From Synchiropus splendidus (Eukaryota > Chordata > Actinopteri > Syngnathiformes > Callionymidae), in contig NC_071334.1 in the NCBI RefSeq assembly GCF_027744825.2, positions 70,912,437-70,976,436 on the forward strand: 64,000 nt of DNA, read 5' to 3'. Positions 37,691-49,110 of the stretch are shown here, piece after piece. Made by a program: the position numbers and the translations under genes. Under the pieces are notes generated by a model, which had not been told where the DNA came from, did no database searches, and saw only the letters and a list, made by a program, of their open reading frames with translations. Position 1 is the stretch's first letter, and every line of letters starts with the position of its first letter.

Positions 37691-38904
37691 CCCCGTCACG
37701 CCGGTCTACCGAGGGCCACTGATGCCAGTCTTTCCCTCTTTGTTTTTACCAGGTCACTCGAGTACTTGAATCACAACGCTCTAGTTAGTCGGGTTGTGAA
37801 GAGTGAAGTCTCGTGAATCAAAACAATATGTACGGAGGTGTTTCATGCAGGCCGAGCCGTGAGTTGAGGTAGCGACCGGACTGACTGGAGAGAGAAACGT
37901 CACAGACAAAGAGCAAGAAGAAAGGTTGGAAAACAAAGAGCAAAAGTCGTCTGAGGAAAGGGGTGAGCTACGGAAAGAGTCGAGCGCCCACGAGTGACGT
38001 CAGTGCGCGTGGCGCCTTAAGACGGTCACGTGACTGCGCCGACTCGGCGCCGACCTGTGTCTATGAGGAAGCGGTGTGTTTCAACAGGAAGCAACTGCTG
38101 AAACAGTCTGACCTCACGGCTCCTGGTGAGTGAGTGAACGGACGGGTCTCTGTGGCTTATGGAGCAGCTCCAGGGGAAACACAAGTTGTCTGCCGTGTGG
38201 CACCATGTTGATCTGCTGCCGCAGAATCAGGTTTGGATTTCAGTCTCCTTGTGTGACCCCGTCAGCTACTGTCCAGCAGGTGTCAGTGTTCCGTGACGCG
38301 GTCAGGACACAGTGGCTAAAAAATGAACATCAGGTTTGATGATGGAAGTTGGAGTGACGGCTTGACGTCCGTCGTGTTGGCGGGGAGTTTGGTCAGCAGC
38401 AGGGGGAGCCCCTGAGCCCCTGCCGTCAGCCCGCCTCCACTTATCCCACTCCTGTAAAAGAGCATCAATAAAACAGATGAGGGCCGAGGATGAATCTCTG
38501 TGGCAGCAGCGGCTTCCTGTCGCTCGTTTATCCCGCGTTATTAATGTCCCGATGGTTATTAACGACGACCCGAGCGCCGGCGGCTCCCTCCTATACGGCG
38601 GCGACGGGAGCCGTCAGGAGTATTACTCCGCCGCATGTTAATATCCTGCGTGGAGATGGGCGGAGATAGCAAGGGAAAGGCGGAGCCGTCCGATTTCCTG
38701 GAGACACGTGTGTTGGCTGCAACATAAATCTTTCCCAGTCTTTGAAGAAAGAGTCCGAGTGAAGAAAGAGACCTCCTTTGTCACGTGAAGTGTTTCTGGG
38801 AAGGATATTGAAGTGATTCCCGCTCTCACTCTTCTGGAGGACAAACCTGACGGCGAGGAGTTGCCTCCTCTTGGATTCATTTGTGTTGACATCAACAGCT
38901 GCGA

Positions 38905-39045
38905 CTTGGCCGAGTGAGTGACACGAGCGGCACAAGAGCGGCAAAAGAGCTGAGCCAGAAGACAAGCCGGTCAAAGGTCACGGCCACTGGGACGCGGCTC
39001 GGAGTCGAACCGCTGACTACCAAAGACTTAGCTGAGGAAGACACC
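38905..39045. repeat. GAGCTGAGCCAG dispersed repeat, copy 2
   Basis: Nearly identical to the right half of the 42086 copy from CGGCAAAAGAGC to GACTTAGCTGAGGA, except that 30-40 bp between GACGCGGCTC and GGAGTCGAACC are missing. Confidence 0.7.
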
Positions 39046-40429
39046 ATCTGACTCAAGAAAAGATCTGGTCTCTGCAGACAAGTCGCTTGCAGGTGACAAC
39101 TGTTCGAGTTGTCAACCCCCAGTCGCTCAGTCCGAGTCAAGACTGGGAAACGAGATGCCAATGCAAAACATCAAGTCACGCATCAAAAAGTCTGAAACAA
39201 GTCACAAGTCGAAAAGGAAGATTTCAAACAAGTCATGACCTTCTGATAACATCTACGTAGCGGAGGTTAAAACAAACTCAAGTCTCTCTAGTCAAGTCCT
39301 TAATTAAGACCATCCAGTCCGAGACGAACAAGTGGATACGCTCAAGACACGAAGAACCAAAAAGCTCAGCGACAAGAATATGAGCCTTATGTTAATTCCC
39401 AATTGACACGGAGAAGACAAGATGAACAAGTCATCACTCCCCACAGATACCCGAGTCAAAGGTCCAGAGTCCAAGGTCAAGCTAAAGGTCGGGTGTCCAG
39501 GCTAAAGCTAGAGAGAAGCCACCCACCACTGACTCCTGGCACAGTCACTTCTGTCTAGTCAGGGAGCTGAGGATGAACAGGTCCAGGTCATTTAAAAAAA
39601 ATATGACGTGCCGGAGAATCAATCCCAGCGTGGTCACGCTCGCGCCGGGCGCCATGACGTCGTGACGATGGCGGCGCCTGGCGATTGTTCACGGTCAGAG
39701 GTGAGCCAGCGTGTGAGGGGCTGGTCATAATGTTGAAGGACGGCGGGTCAACTCCAACAAGTCGACGGAGCAGACTGCGGCGTGACGCGAGGAGATCTGG
39801 ACCCGAGTGACCTCTGGAGGTGGGTCTGCTGCTGGATGAGGCTCAGCTGCTCTGAGTCTAGGGAGCTCCAGGTGGAGGCCTCGAGAATCTTGCAGTCTTG
39901 CTCACGAGTGAGTGAAGGATGGAGCTTGGGATGGACTGACTTCAGTCATGAGGAAGAGCTGAGCTCAAAGACAAAGCTCTCCAGGATTCTCCTCTCACCT
40001 GTGCTCACCAGCTTTGACACGACCCAGCTCAGTCATCTGGGAGAGACTCAGAATAGAAGCTGAAAGAGACGTCAGTTGAGGTGAGGGAGGAGGCCCCCGG
40101 GCAGACCCAGGACACAGCGGAGAGATGATGCGGCACCTCCGTGCAGCAGTTCCTGGGATGGATCCTCTGGGGGCCGGGGTCACACCAGGATGGAAGCAGG
40201 CACTGACCCGGCCGGTCCAGTTCTTCCTGGACCTCAATGTTTCCCCAGAGGAGCGGGGGAAGGCTGCGCCCCGAGAGAGGGAAGTCAGGGTCTCACCCAC
40301 GTGTTGCTCTCCCCACTGTCCCCACTGTCTGCCGGGAATCTCTCGGCAGCGAGCCAGCCGTGCAAGTGGCCTCCAACAAGGGCCCCGGGGCCGCGGGCCT
40401 CTGACCGCCGCGGCGTCGCGAACATGATT

Positions 40430-40952
40430 GCTTTTGTTCTGTCTGGAATATTTAAATGGCGCTCCACAACGACGGGCGCGCGGGTCGTAACTCGGCACAG
40501 ATGCCGCGAGTCGACGGGTTAACAAAGACGGCGGCGGCGAATGGCTCGCACTCACACGCGCGGCAATTTAGCGTGAGTAATAGATGGAGGTCACGCCGGG
40601 TCACTTTCAATTTCCACTTCCCGCAGAGAAAAATGAAAACAAGTCATTTGCACAAATCTGAATAATTCAGTGGGTGGAAGAAGCGACGGCGGCGAGCAGA
40701 TGAGAGAGGTGGAGGAGGAGGAGGAGGAGGAGGAGTGGAATCACAGCTAATGAAGAATCGGATCCAGATGTAAGAATAAAGCGACTTTCCTCGCCGCTGC
40801 CTCCGGCGAGCGTTTAAACGAATCATAAATGTATTAAGATCGCAGCGGGCCATGAAACAGCTGTAGACAATTAATCTTCTGAAATCTTATCTGAGGGATT
40901 GGTTTCTGCAGAGGAGCATCTGCTGCGAGGCCGATTATTCATGGCAACACGC

Positions 40953-40994
<42 letters not shown>

Positions 40995-41110
40995 TTATGC
41001 ACGAGCCGCAATCATTGCCAATGAAGTAAAAATTTATAGTTTTCCCCGTTCGGTAAAAATAACATTCAGCCGCATTAAAACATCATCCATCAACATTGTC
41101 CCGGGGAGCA
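40430..41110. promoter_or_regulatory. possible conserved regulatory island
   Basis: AT-rich single-copy sequence around a CCG run, with CGTTTAAACGAATCATAAAT, CAATTAATCTTCTGAAATC and GAAGTAAAAATTTATAG. It looks like vertebrate conserved non-coding sequence; this is inferred from composition only. Confidence 0.3.
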
Positions 41111-42085
41111 GGGGGCCGAGAGGCGTGAGTCGGGGCTGGGGGGGGGGGCCCGCAGGGGCCCGGGGCCGTCCCCGCCCTGGAAATTAAAAACTATTCATTT
41201 TACAGACGCGCTGCTCCGCTGAGCCGCTTGGCTCCGCGAAGCTGCGCCCGGCGAAATTGGAGACGCCGTCGCCGCCGCCGCTGATCTGCTTTGGTGGACG
41301 AGGGGAGATGAAGCTGGTCGCCGTGGAGACGAGGATCAGAAAGCCAACGCCCTGATGGATGAAACTCAGCATGGACTTGCCAAATATGAAGAGCGGCCCA
41401 CGCTCGACACAAACTTTCCCCCGCTGCGGCTCAGGTCTGGAAAGTGCCTCTGAGCAGCCCCCACAGCTCCGTCCTGCTCTCCTGTGGGTTCCTCCGTCTG
41501 TGCTGAGGACCCAGGGCCCGACGACCAAACCTGCGAAGGGACCCATCCTTCTCTTCTGTCCCGCGGGTTGCAGGGTTCCCAGCCGGAACCTGAAGTGGCC
41601 CTTCACCCTGAAGGGCCCCATTCAGAGGGAGATCCAAGCCACTTCCCGCTCCTCTGGTTCTGATTGGTCACCACTTCAGTCCCGGGTCCTCCAGTCAGGT
41701 GTGGCGGACACGCGGCCGACTGTGAGGATCCTCCACGGCTGGGTCAGCTCCACCGTCTTGACAGTGAAGAACGTCTCCTCGTTTCTCGGCGACAGAAGCC
41801 TCCAAATGATGGCGGCGGCGTTGTGATGTCACCATCTGTGACATCATCAGTCACAGGAGGCCAGATGTTCCCGCGTGTGCATCTGCGTCCCTCTGCATTC
41901 AATCGTAAATAGAATTCGGGCTGATGGATCCTCAGAGCAGTTTGTTGCTGAAGAATAAAACACCCTCCTGCTGTTGGAACGCGGCGGAGTTTAGAGACGC
42001 CACCAAGCACCAAGGGGCAGGAGGAGTCGGGAGGAAGAAAGAGCTGAGCCAAGACACTGGCTCAGACATCAGGGGGTGAAAACAG

Positions 42086-42308
42086 CCGCGACTTGGCGAG
42101 GATCGGCGTGTCCGAGTGCGGGCCCACGCTTCGGGACTGAGACCAAAGTGTCCCCTGCAGAGGTGTGCTGGCACGAGCGGCAAAAGAGCTGAGCCAGAAG
42201 ACAAGCCGGTCAAAGGTCACGGCCACTGGGACGCGGCTCTTCTAGACACGGAGTGGATATCAGCGACTCGGAGTCGAACCGCTGACTACCAAAGACTTAG
42301 CTGAGGAG
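42086..42308. repeat. GAGCTGAGCCAG dispersed repeat, copy 3, fullest
   Basis: Contains GAGCTGAGCCAGAAGACAAG (42186-42205) and, on the minus strand, the perfect tRNA B-box word GGTTCGACTCC (42270-42280). This could mean a tRNA-derived SINE head, but no matching A box or clover-leaf fold was found. It abuts the GAA/GAT compound array. Confidence 0.6.
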
Positions 42309-43535
42309 GTTGGAACTACCAGGCAGAAGGTGGAGAGGAAGGCCAGAAGCAGAAGAAGAAGAAGAAGGAGGAGAAGAAGAAGAAGATGATGAAGAAGGAG
42401 AAGAAGATGATGATGATGATGATGAAGAAGGAGAAGAAAAAGAAGAAGAAGAAGAAGAAGATGATGAAGATGAAGATGAAGATGAAGAAAGAGAAGAAGA
42501 AGAAGAAGAAGATGAAGATGAAGATGAAGATGAAGATGAAGATGAAGATAAAGATGGAGATGGAGATGAAGATGGAGATGAAGATGGAGTAGAAGAAGGA
42601 GACCAACAAGAAGAAGAAGGAGGAGGTTGGAACTGCCAGGTAGAAGGTGGAGAGGTAAGCCAGAAGCAGAAGAAGAAGAAGAAGAAGAAGAAGATGATGA
42701 AGAAGGAGAAGAAGAAGAAGAAGAAGATGATGATGAAGAAGGAGAAGAAGAAGATGATGATGATGAAGAAGAAGAAGAAGAAGAAGATGAAGATGAAGAT
42801 GAAGATGAAGATGAAGATGGAGATGGAGATGGAGATGGAGTAGAAGAAGGAGACCAACAAGAAGAAGAAGGAGGAGGTTGGAACTGCCAGGTAGAAGGTG
42901 GAGAGGTAAGCTAGAAGCAGAAGAAGAAGAAGAAGAAGAAGCAGGAGGAGAAGAAGAAGAAGAAGAAGATGATGAAGAAGGAGAAGAAGAAGAAGCAGAA
43001 GAAGATGATGATGATGAAGGAGAAGAAGAAGAAGATGATGATGAAGAAGAAGAAGAAGAAGATGAAGATGAAGATGAAGATGAAGATGGAGATGGAGATG
43101 GAGATGGAGATGAAGATGAAGATGAAGATGAAGATGAAGATGAAGATGAAGATGGAGATGGAGATGGAGATGGAGTAGAAGAAGGAGACCAACAAGAAGA
43201 AGAAGGAGGAGGTTGGAACTGCCAGGTAGAAGGTGGAGAGGTAAGCTAGAAGCAGAAGAAGAAGAAGAAGAAGAAGAAGGAGAAGAAGAAGATGATGATG
43301 ATGAAGAAGAAGGAGAAGAAGAAGAAGCAGAAGAAGATGATGATGATGAAGGAGAAGAAGAAGAAGATGATGATGAAGAAGAAGAAGAAGAAGATGAAGA
43401 AGAAGAAGATGATGAAGAAGGAGAAGAAGATGAAGAAGAAGATGATGATGATGAAGAAGAAGAAGAAGAAGAAGAAGCAGATGAAGACGAAGATGAAGAT
43501 GAATAAGCAAAAGAAGAAAATGAAGAAGAAAAAAG
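42309..43535 (+). repeat. compound GAA/GAT array with recurring 60-bp insert
   Basis: GAA, GAT and GGAGAT runs separated four times (about 42307, 42624, 42875 and 43210) by a non-repetitive insert. The insert contains GGTTGGAACTGCCAGGTAGA and AGGTGGAGAGGTAAGC. Higher-order spacings are 317, 251 and 335 bp. EEED, KKKM and SSSS frames are artefacts. Confidence 0.95.
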
Positions 43536-45047
43536 AGGAATTTCATGATGTTGCACCAGAAAATGCAGGCAAAAGGCCAAATCAAGTGGAGGAACATTAA
43601 CATTTTCAGTTAAATATCCATAAATAAAAATGACAAAAACAATTAGATGGAATCAAACGAGACAAAGAAGCTGAAATAAGAGAAAATATTTGGATATTTG
43701 AGGGAGATAATGTGAATTTTGAGATTGGAAAAATGCAATCGATAAAAGCAGTGGAACAAATGAAATCTGACCAGAGAAGGTCAGGTGACGCTGAGAAGCT
43801 GGTGGAGGAGTGCGAGTGGGCGTCATGTGACCCAGCAGGCCGTCACTCATTCCCAGCGCGGCGCGTCTCGCCCTGAGTGTCTCACGGATCCAGCGTCCTC
43901 CACGTGCACGGCAGATCGGCCACTCGCTCCATTACTCCTCAGATCGCATGGGTTCACTTTCAATTTAGTTCCGGGGTGTTCTTCATTCATCACGCCGCCG
44001 CCGCCGCCGCCATCCATCTCTCACACACACACACACACACACACACACTGATAAGTTTCATGTAATTAATCTTCACTGAGATAATTTCTTGTTAATGAAG
44101 CGCGACATTCCTGTGATTATTCTGCTGATGAACTTGAAGACTCTTTTGTGTTGTTGATGCTTCCTCCGTCGTCATGGTAACATGCTGACAAATTGAAACG
44201 TCCTGGCAATAGATCGGAGGTGACCTGGAAACAAAAGCAATCACGGCGCAGGAGGATGAGGCCTCCGCCGCCTCCACCGCCTCGGCGCCCGCCGCGCTCG
44301 CCGCGCCCGCCGCTCTGTCAATAAAGGGAGAAACAGCTTGTGAGGCTGGAGGTCGGAGGTGAAAGACCAGCCTGCAATTTCACACCTTCACGTCGCCGCC
44401 GTTTTTCATTCCTCCACAGAAGGCCGGAACACGACGGAGTGTTGTGGGCACGCCGCAGATGATTCCCGGCGCCCGGGCGGCTCGTCCAATCAGAGCGCAG
44501 CCAGATCATTATTTCTTCAACTAAATAAACGGGAATTTAACCACAAATCAATCAGTTCTCCTCTCGAAGGAGCGTCAGACTCAATTGTTGCTGAATCGGA
44601 GGCGAGAAAAAAAAATCAATTAAGACTCATTAGAGGAGCCCTTCATTAGCAGCGGGCTAACCAGCGGACTGGCAGCGCCCCCTGCTGGACCTGCATGCAG
44701 CTTTGAAATGACCTTTTGACCCCGAGCGGACCTCAGGTGGAACAGAAGGAATGAATGTGGTCAGAGAAACGGCCCATCAAAATATTCATGTCAAAATGTT
44801 CCCCCCTGAAAAACAGTGTTCCGTTCCAGTGGTGGAGAGAGAAACCTGCTGGCAGAGGTTGTGGCACTGTCTCGGTGGATGAACAATACTCTCGCTCCCA
44901 ATGAAACGTTTTCATGACCACGATGAAACGAAGGAATGGCTTCGCAGCGTGAGAATGAAGTGCGAGGATTGTGTGGCGCAAGGTTCTGGGAAAGAGGCGA
45001 CAGAGACCAAGTGTGACTATGTGTCTCTTCATTTTAGTATTTTAGAG
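43536..45047. other. spacer with CA microsatellite and AT-rich islands
   Basis: Contains a CCG run (43994-44010) and a CA run (44023-44048). AT-rich single-copy stretches lie at 44050-44240 and 44500-44650, with ACTAAATAAACGGGAATTT and AATCAATTAAGACTCATTAG. No gene recognised. Confidence 0.4.
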
Positions 45048-46075
45048 GTTTTTGTGTGAGAGATTTGTGTGTGTGTGTGTGTGTGAGAGATTATCGTCTG
45101 TGCTTGAGAGAGATTTTCATCTGTGTGTGACTGAGATTTTCATGTGTGCGTGAGAGAGATTTTCATGAGTGAAAGATTTTCGTGTGTGAGAGAGATTTTC
45201 ATGAGTGAGAGTTTTTCGTGTGTGAGAGAGATTTTCATGAGTGAGAGTTTTTCATGTGTGTGAGAGAGAATTACACATGTGTGTGACAGATTTTCATGTG
45301 TGTGACAGGGATTTTCATGTGTGAGAGAGACATTTTCATGTGTGAGAGAGACATTCTCATGAGTGAGAGATTTTCATGTGCGTGAGAGAGATTTTCATGA
45401 GTGAGAGATTTTCATGAGTGAGAGATTTTCATGTGTGTGTGAGAGATTTTCATGTGTGTGAGAGAGATTTTCATGAGTGAGAGTTTTTCATGTGTGTGAG
45501 AGAGAATTACACATGTGTGTGACAGATTTTCATGTGTGTGACAGGGATTTTCATGTGTGTGAGAGACATTTTCATGAGTGAGAGATTTTCATGTGTGTGA
45601 GAGATATTTTCATGTGTGAGAGATTTTCATGTGTGTGAGAGAGAGATTTTCATGAGTGAGAGATTTTCATGTGTGAGAGAGAGAATTCCACGTGTGTGTG
45701 ACAGATTTTCATGAGTGAGAGATTTTCATGTGTGTGAGAGACATTTTCATGTGTGAGAGATTTTCATGTGTGTGAGAGACATTTTCATGAGTGAGAGATT
45801 TTCATGAGTGAGAGATTTTCATGTGTGTGAGAGACATTTTCATGTGTGAGAGATTTTCATGTGTGTGAGAGACATTTTCATGAGTGAGAGATTTTCATGT
45901 GTGTGAGAGATATTTTCATGAGTGAGAGATTTTCATGTGTGTGAGAGAGATTTTCATGAGTGAGAGTTTTTCATGTGTGTGAGAGAGAATTCCACGTGTG
46001 TGTGTGAGATTTTCATGTGTGACAGATTTTCATGTGTGTGACAGGGATGTGTGTGTGAGAGAATTCCTCGTGTGT
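45048..46075 (+). repeat. GAGAGATTTTCATGTGTG minisatellite
   Basis: About 1 kb of 17-21-bp units of GAGAGATTTTCATG followed by AGT or TGTGT. A larger block containing AGAGAATTACACATGTGTG recurs 236 bp apart (about 45271 and 45507). Confidence 0.94.
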
Positions 46076-47298
46076 ATATTCCCCGTTGATGTCGTATGTC
46101 CACGGATGAGGCACCTTGGAGACGTGTCTTCCTCGCGGGCTCAGATCAGAATTCCAGGACGGGAAGCTTTTGATAGAGCAGGGCATCTTCGGTGGGGTTC
46201 GCCCACACGACCTGGTGACAGAGTGGTGGGAGGACCGGAGCCAGAGTCTTCCTCCTGGTGCTTCATCACACGTCTGCTGCAGGTTTGCTGCTCCTCACCT
46301 AGATGAAGTGTCAGAGGTCAACTGGCCGGATTCATCATCATCATCATCATCATCATCATCTCCATCACCTGGCTCTCTTTGTCTCTTAACCTTCCGGCCC
46401 TCACGTCTCGGCGGGAATCCAGGCCGCGCCCTCTGAGGCTCACCGTCACATGTTTGCTCTCTTATCTGTGTGTAAAGATGGACGAGGTCAGAATCAACAT
46501 ATTGAGACGTTTTCTTCTCTTGATGATGTCGTGCTGCAGAGCCGCGCGGCAGACGCCGGCGGATCACGGCTCCAGATCCCATTAATAATTCACGATCCTG
46601 TTAGCAGAGAACAAACATCGCGCCCAAGCAATTTCACAGGTGGGATTGCAAGTGTGGCGAGGGAGGCGCGTCGCCATTTCACACTCGCTGCCTTCTCCAT
46701 TAAAGCCGCAGGACAGTGGCGGCGGGTTCCCGGCCCGCATCCCTGGTTACCGTGACGATGACATCGGAGCAATGTCATTTCATCTCCTCGTCTCCTGTCA
46801 CCAGACGTGGAATCCACAAGATTGAAAACAGACATCCTCCTTCATGCTTTCAGGTTTTTAACTTCCATTTCTTCGCTCTCTCGACAGACTTTCAATTATT
46901 TTCCGTTTTTACGGAGTTTTAAAAGACTTTTTTTTTCATTCCTCCCCTTTTTGTGGACACGTTTTGGTGCCATTTGTTTGAAATGAATTCCAGCCAGAAT
47001 ACAAGCATGCGTTGTAAATGTAAAACCTCGACTTTGAGGCAAAAATTCATCTGAATTAAAAGTGCCGCTCCGATGAAGCGTGAACCAATAACTCGCGCCC
47101 CTTTTCTCCCAGTGTTTAGCTTGTTTTTGGTCAAATGTTTGGACAGTTTAGTGGCCTCACTTCAGCAGCGTGTTGAAGGTGACTGAGGGCAGGCCAGGAA
47201 GGAAGTCCGTCATCTTTCCAGAGCCGGCACCAGCTGGAGGTGAAGGACACCCTGGACAGCTGACAGACCATCACGCTCACGCTCACCTGCAGGATCCT
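46076..47298. other. spacer, no gene recognised
   Basis: Includes an ATC run at about 46331-46360. A single-copy AT-rich segment at 46570-46720 (CCATTAATAATTCACGATCC, AGCAATTTCACAGGTGGG) may be regulatory. Positions 46830-47160 are T-rich with nothing identified. Confidence 0.4.
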
Positions 47299-47337
<39 letters not shown>

Positions 47338-47476
47338 GTGATCATATATATATCTATATATCTATCTATCTATCTATACATATATATAGATATAGATAGA
47401 TAGATGATATAAAATAAAACATAGAAAATTAATTATGAACATCTGAAATTCTACTTTTTTTCGATGTATTCTTAAT

Positions 47477-47515
<39 letters not shown>

Positions 47516-47520
47516 TGATA
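47299..47520. repeat. TA microsatellite pair
   Basis: Two TA runs (about 47301-47330 and 47480-47513) with CTAT/GATA repeats between. They are perfectly self-complementary and likely to vary in length. Confidence 0.93.
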
Positions 47521-47930
47521 GCTGTTGGAATATTGACGAAGAACGAATTATTTAACGGCTAAACAAACAATATAAACATGGTATTTTCATAGTATTTGCT
47601 TGTTATATTGAATGATTTCATGAAAAGCTCAGTGACGTCAGTGTGTCAGTTTTGTTTGCACACTTTCGCTCAGCGTCGTGTGGTTGAACGTCGCTTCGAA
47701 ACGACACGAGTAACAGCGAGCCTGTGAGTCTTCCTCGTGCAGCGAGCGTGGCAGACTACAATGATCCTCCGGCGCCCTCTTCAGGATTTCATCAGTAGTG
47801 CGTGAGGATTTGCGCTTGTGGTGAAGAAAGGTATTTCTATTACTGTATTGAAGTGTTTCCCTTTTGGAAGATAGGACGCACATAAGAAGCCAGCTGAAAA
47901 TGTGATGCCGTGACAATGACGAAATGAGAC
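47521..47930. other. spacer before LINE remnant
   Basis: AT-rich to about 47630, then mixed. It could be the 5' continuation of the LINE remnant to its right, but no conserved motif was recognised. Confidence 0.3.
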
Positions 47931-48440
47931 AGTGCTGAGTGAGAGTCTCAGTCCAGAGTCAATTTGCTTTCTGTCGTCTATAAACGTAACCAGTTCATGA
48001 TCAAAGAAGTTCAATCTAACATCCTGCACAGCATTTACCCCGCTGATGTCAAATGTGTATTTTGTCATGCTGAAGAAGAAACAATTACGCACCTGTTTGT
48101 TTTTTTTCCTTTTTTTTTGAAAAAAAAAAGGATAATTATATCACCCTGCAATAAAAGCGTTTAATCCATCTGGAACCCAAAGATGCATTATTTATATCAT
48201 GATCATAGGATCATTTTAACAGGGAATTCCATATCCATAGAGCTAAATTTGACTGTGTTTGAAACTGAATTTGTGAATTACCTTGCGTGTATAACAGCTA
48301 TAATTGAGAACAAGAAATGTGTGCATATATAATTCAAGAACTATTCAGAGAAATGTGGTGTGCCCTGCCTGCCTTCCCTTTTTTCTGTTTCCTTTCTCTT
48401 CAACATCATTTGTACTTGCACTGACCCACTGTATGTTCTC
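47930..48440 (+). mobile_element. degenerate LINE ORF2 C-terminal remnant (L1/Tx1-like)
   Basis: Frame from about 47964 contains MIKEVQSNILHSIYP and KCVFCHAEEETITHLF. This is the reverse-transcriptase zinc-binding region with the CxxC-xE-T-xHLF pattern of L1/Tx1-type LINEs as I recall them. An A run breaks it at 48120. Further remnants (REFHIHRAKF) follow in another frame, so it is dead. Confidence 0.6.
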
Positions 48441-48559
48441 TGTATTAGCTATATGTTTGTAAACATATCGCTCGTGCTGTTGGTATTATGTTCCATCCCC
48501 AGTTTCGTCAATGAAACGTCGTTAATAATAATCATCATAAGTATAACAGTCATCATAAG

Positions 48560-49110
48560 AGTCGGAGATGAAGATTCTCTGAGGGGGAGAAGTTTGGAGG
48601 GGGGGTGTGAACATGCCGTGAGACGCCTCGACGGTGACGGCCGACACCAGCGGTTGTGTCGCTCATTCACTCGTGGGATGGTGCAGTGTCCAGGAGCGGC
48701 CAGCAGGCTCGCTGTTGTGCCCTCCGTGGTAAATAAGCGGGGGAGTGAGAGGTGCATGAGATGGAGAAAAATGGCGGATCATGTGCAGGTGAGCAGAGCT
48801 TTCATGTTTTTGTCTCCGCCAGCGCATCCGCTGGCGCGGGACACCGCTGCTGGGCCGGTTCGGGTGGCTCGGGCCGCCTCGGCGTCGCTGCGTGGCCGGC
48901 GGGAGTCGAGAGCGGCGTCCGTGCGCGGAACACCGGCGGGAGAAGGGAAGACACGGTGTGGCCTGCTGTCACTGGCCGGAGCTGCCGTTAGCTGCGAGCT
49001 TCAGTCAGCGCGTCTGGCCGTCTGTCTGCCGCCGAGAGTCGACCTGTGGCTGCCGCAAACGGGGCCAGCCGAGGCTCGGCTCGGTTGGGTGTCCGCGGCT
49101 CCTTGTGCGT
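48560..49110 (+). promoter_or_regulatory. xpo7: xpo7 5' region: GC-rich promoter, 5'UTR and start of intron 1
   Basis: A CpG-dense stretch around exon 1, with no clear TATA box, fits a housekeeping promoter. The transcription start is not determinable. The sequence aaaaATGGcgg gives a good initiation context. An out-of-frame ATG at 48761 overlaps the start. Confidence 0.6.
48771..48788 (+). CDS. xpo7: xpo7 exon 1, coding part
   Basis: Encodes MADHVQ and ends in phase 0 at CAG before a gtgagc donor. A 3617-bp intron follows, the longest complete one in the gene. An in-frame ATG lies 15 nt upstream at 48756 but has T at -3, so MADHVQ is preferred. Confidence 0.9.

Larger units (their letters stand above)
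36105..42300. other. longest array-free intergenic stretch
   Basis: About 6 kb without a long tandem array. It includes a CA-linked repeat copy (37111-37455) and three copies of an unidentified dispersed repeat. A CCG run lies at about 40950-40990. Candidate regulatory islands are at 36360-36560 and 40430-41110. No gene recognised. Confidence 0.45.

Noticed and set aside
42297..43603. Glutamate/aspartate-rich frame resembling an acidic nuclear protein
   Set aside because: It comes from GAA/GAT runs; overlapping lysine- and serine-rich frames exist in other phases and on the other strand.
47638..47916. Zinc-finger gene fragment on the minus strand
   Set aside because: CYSC followed by distant histidines does not keep C2H2 spacing; the adjacent LINE remnant is a simpler source.
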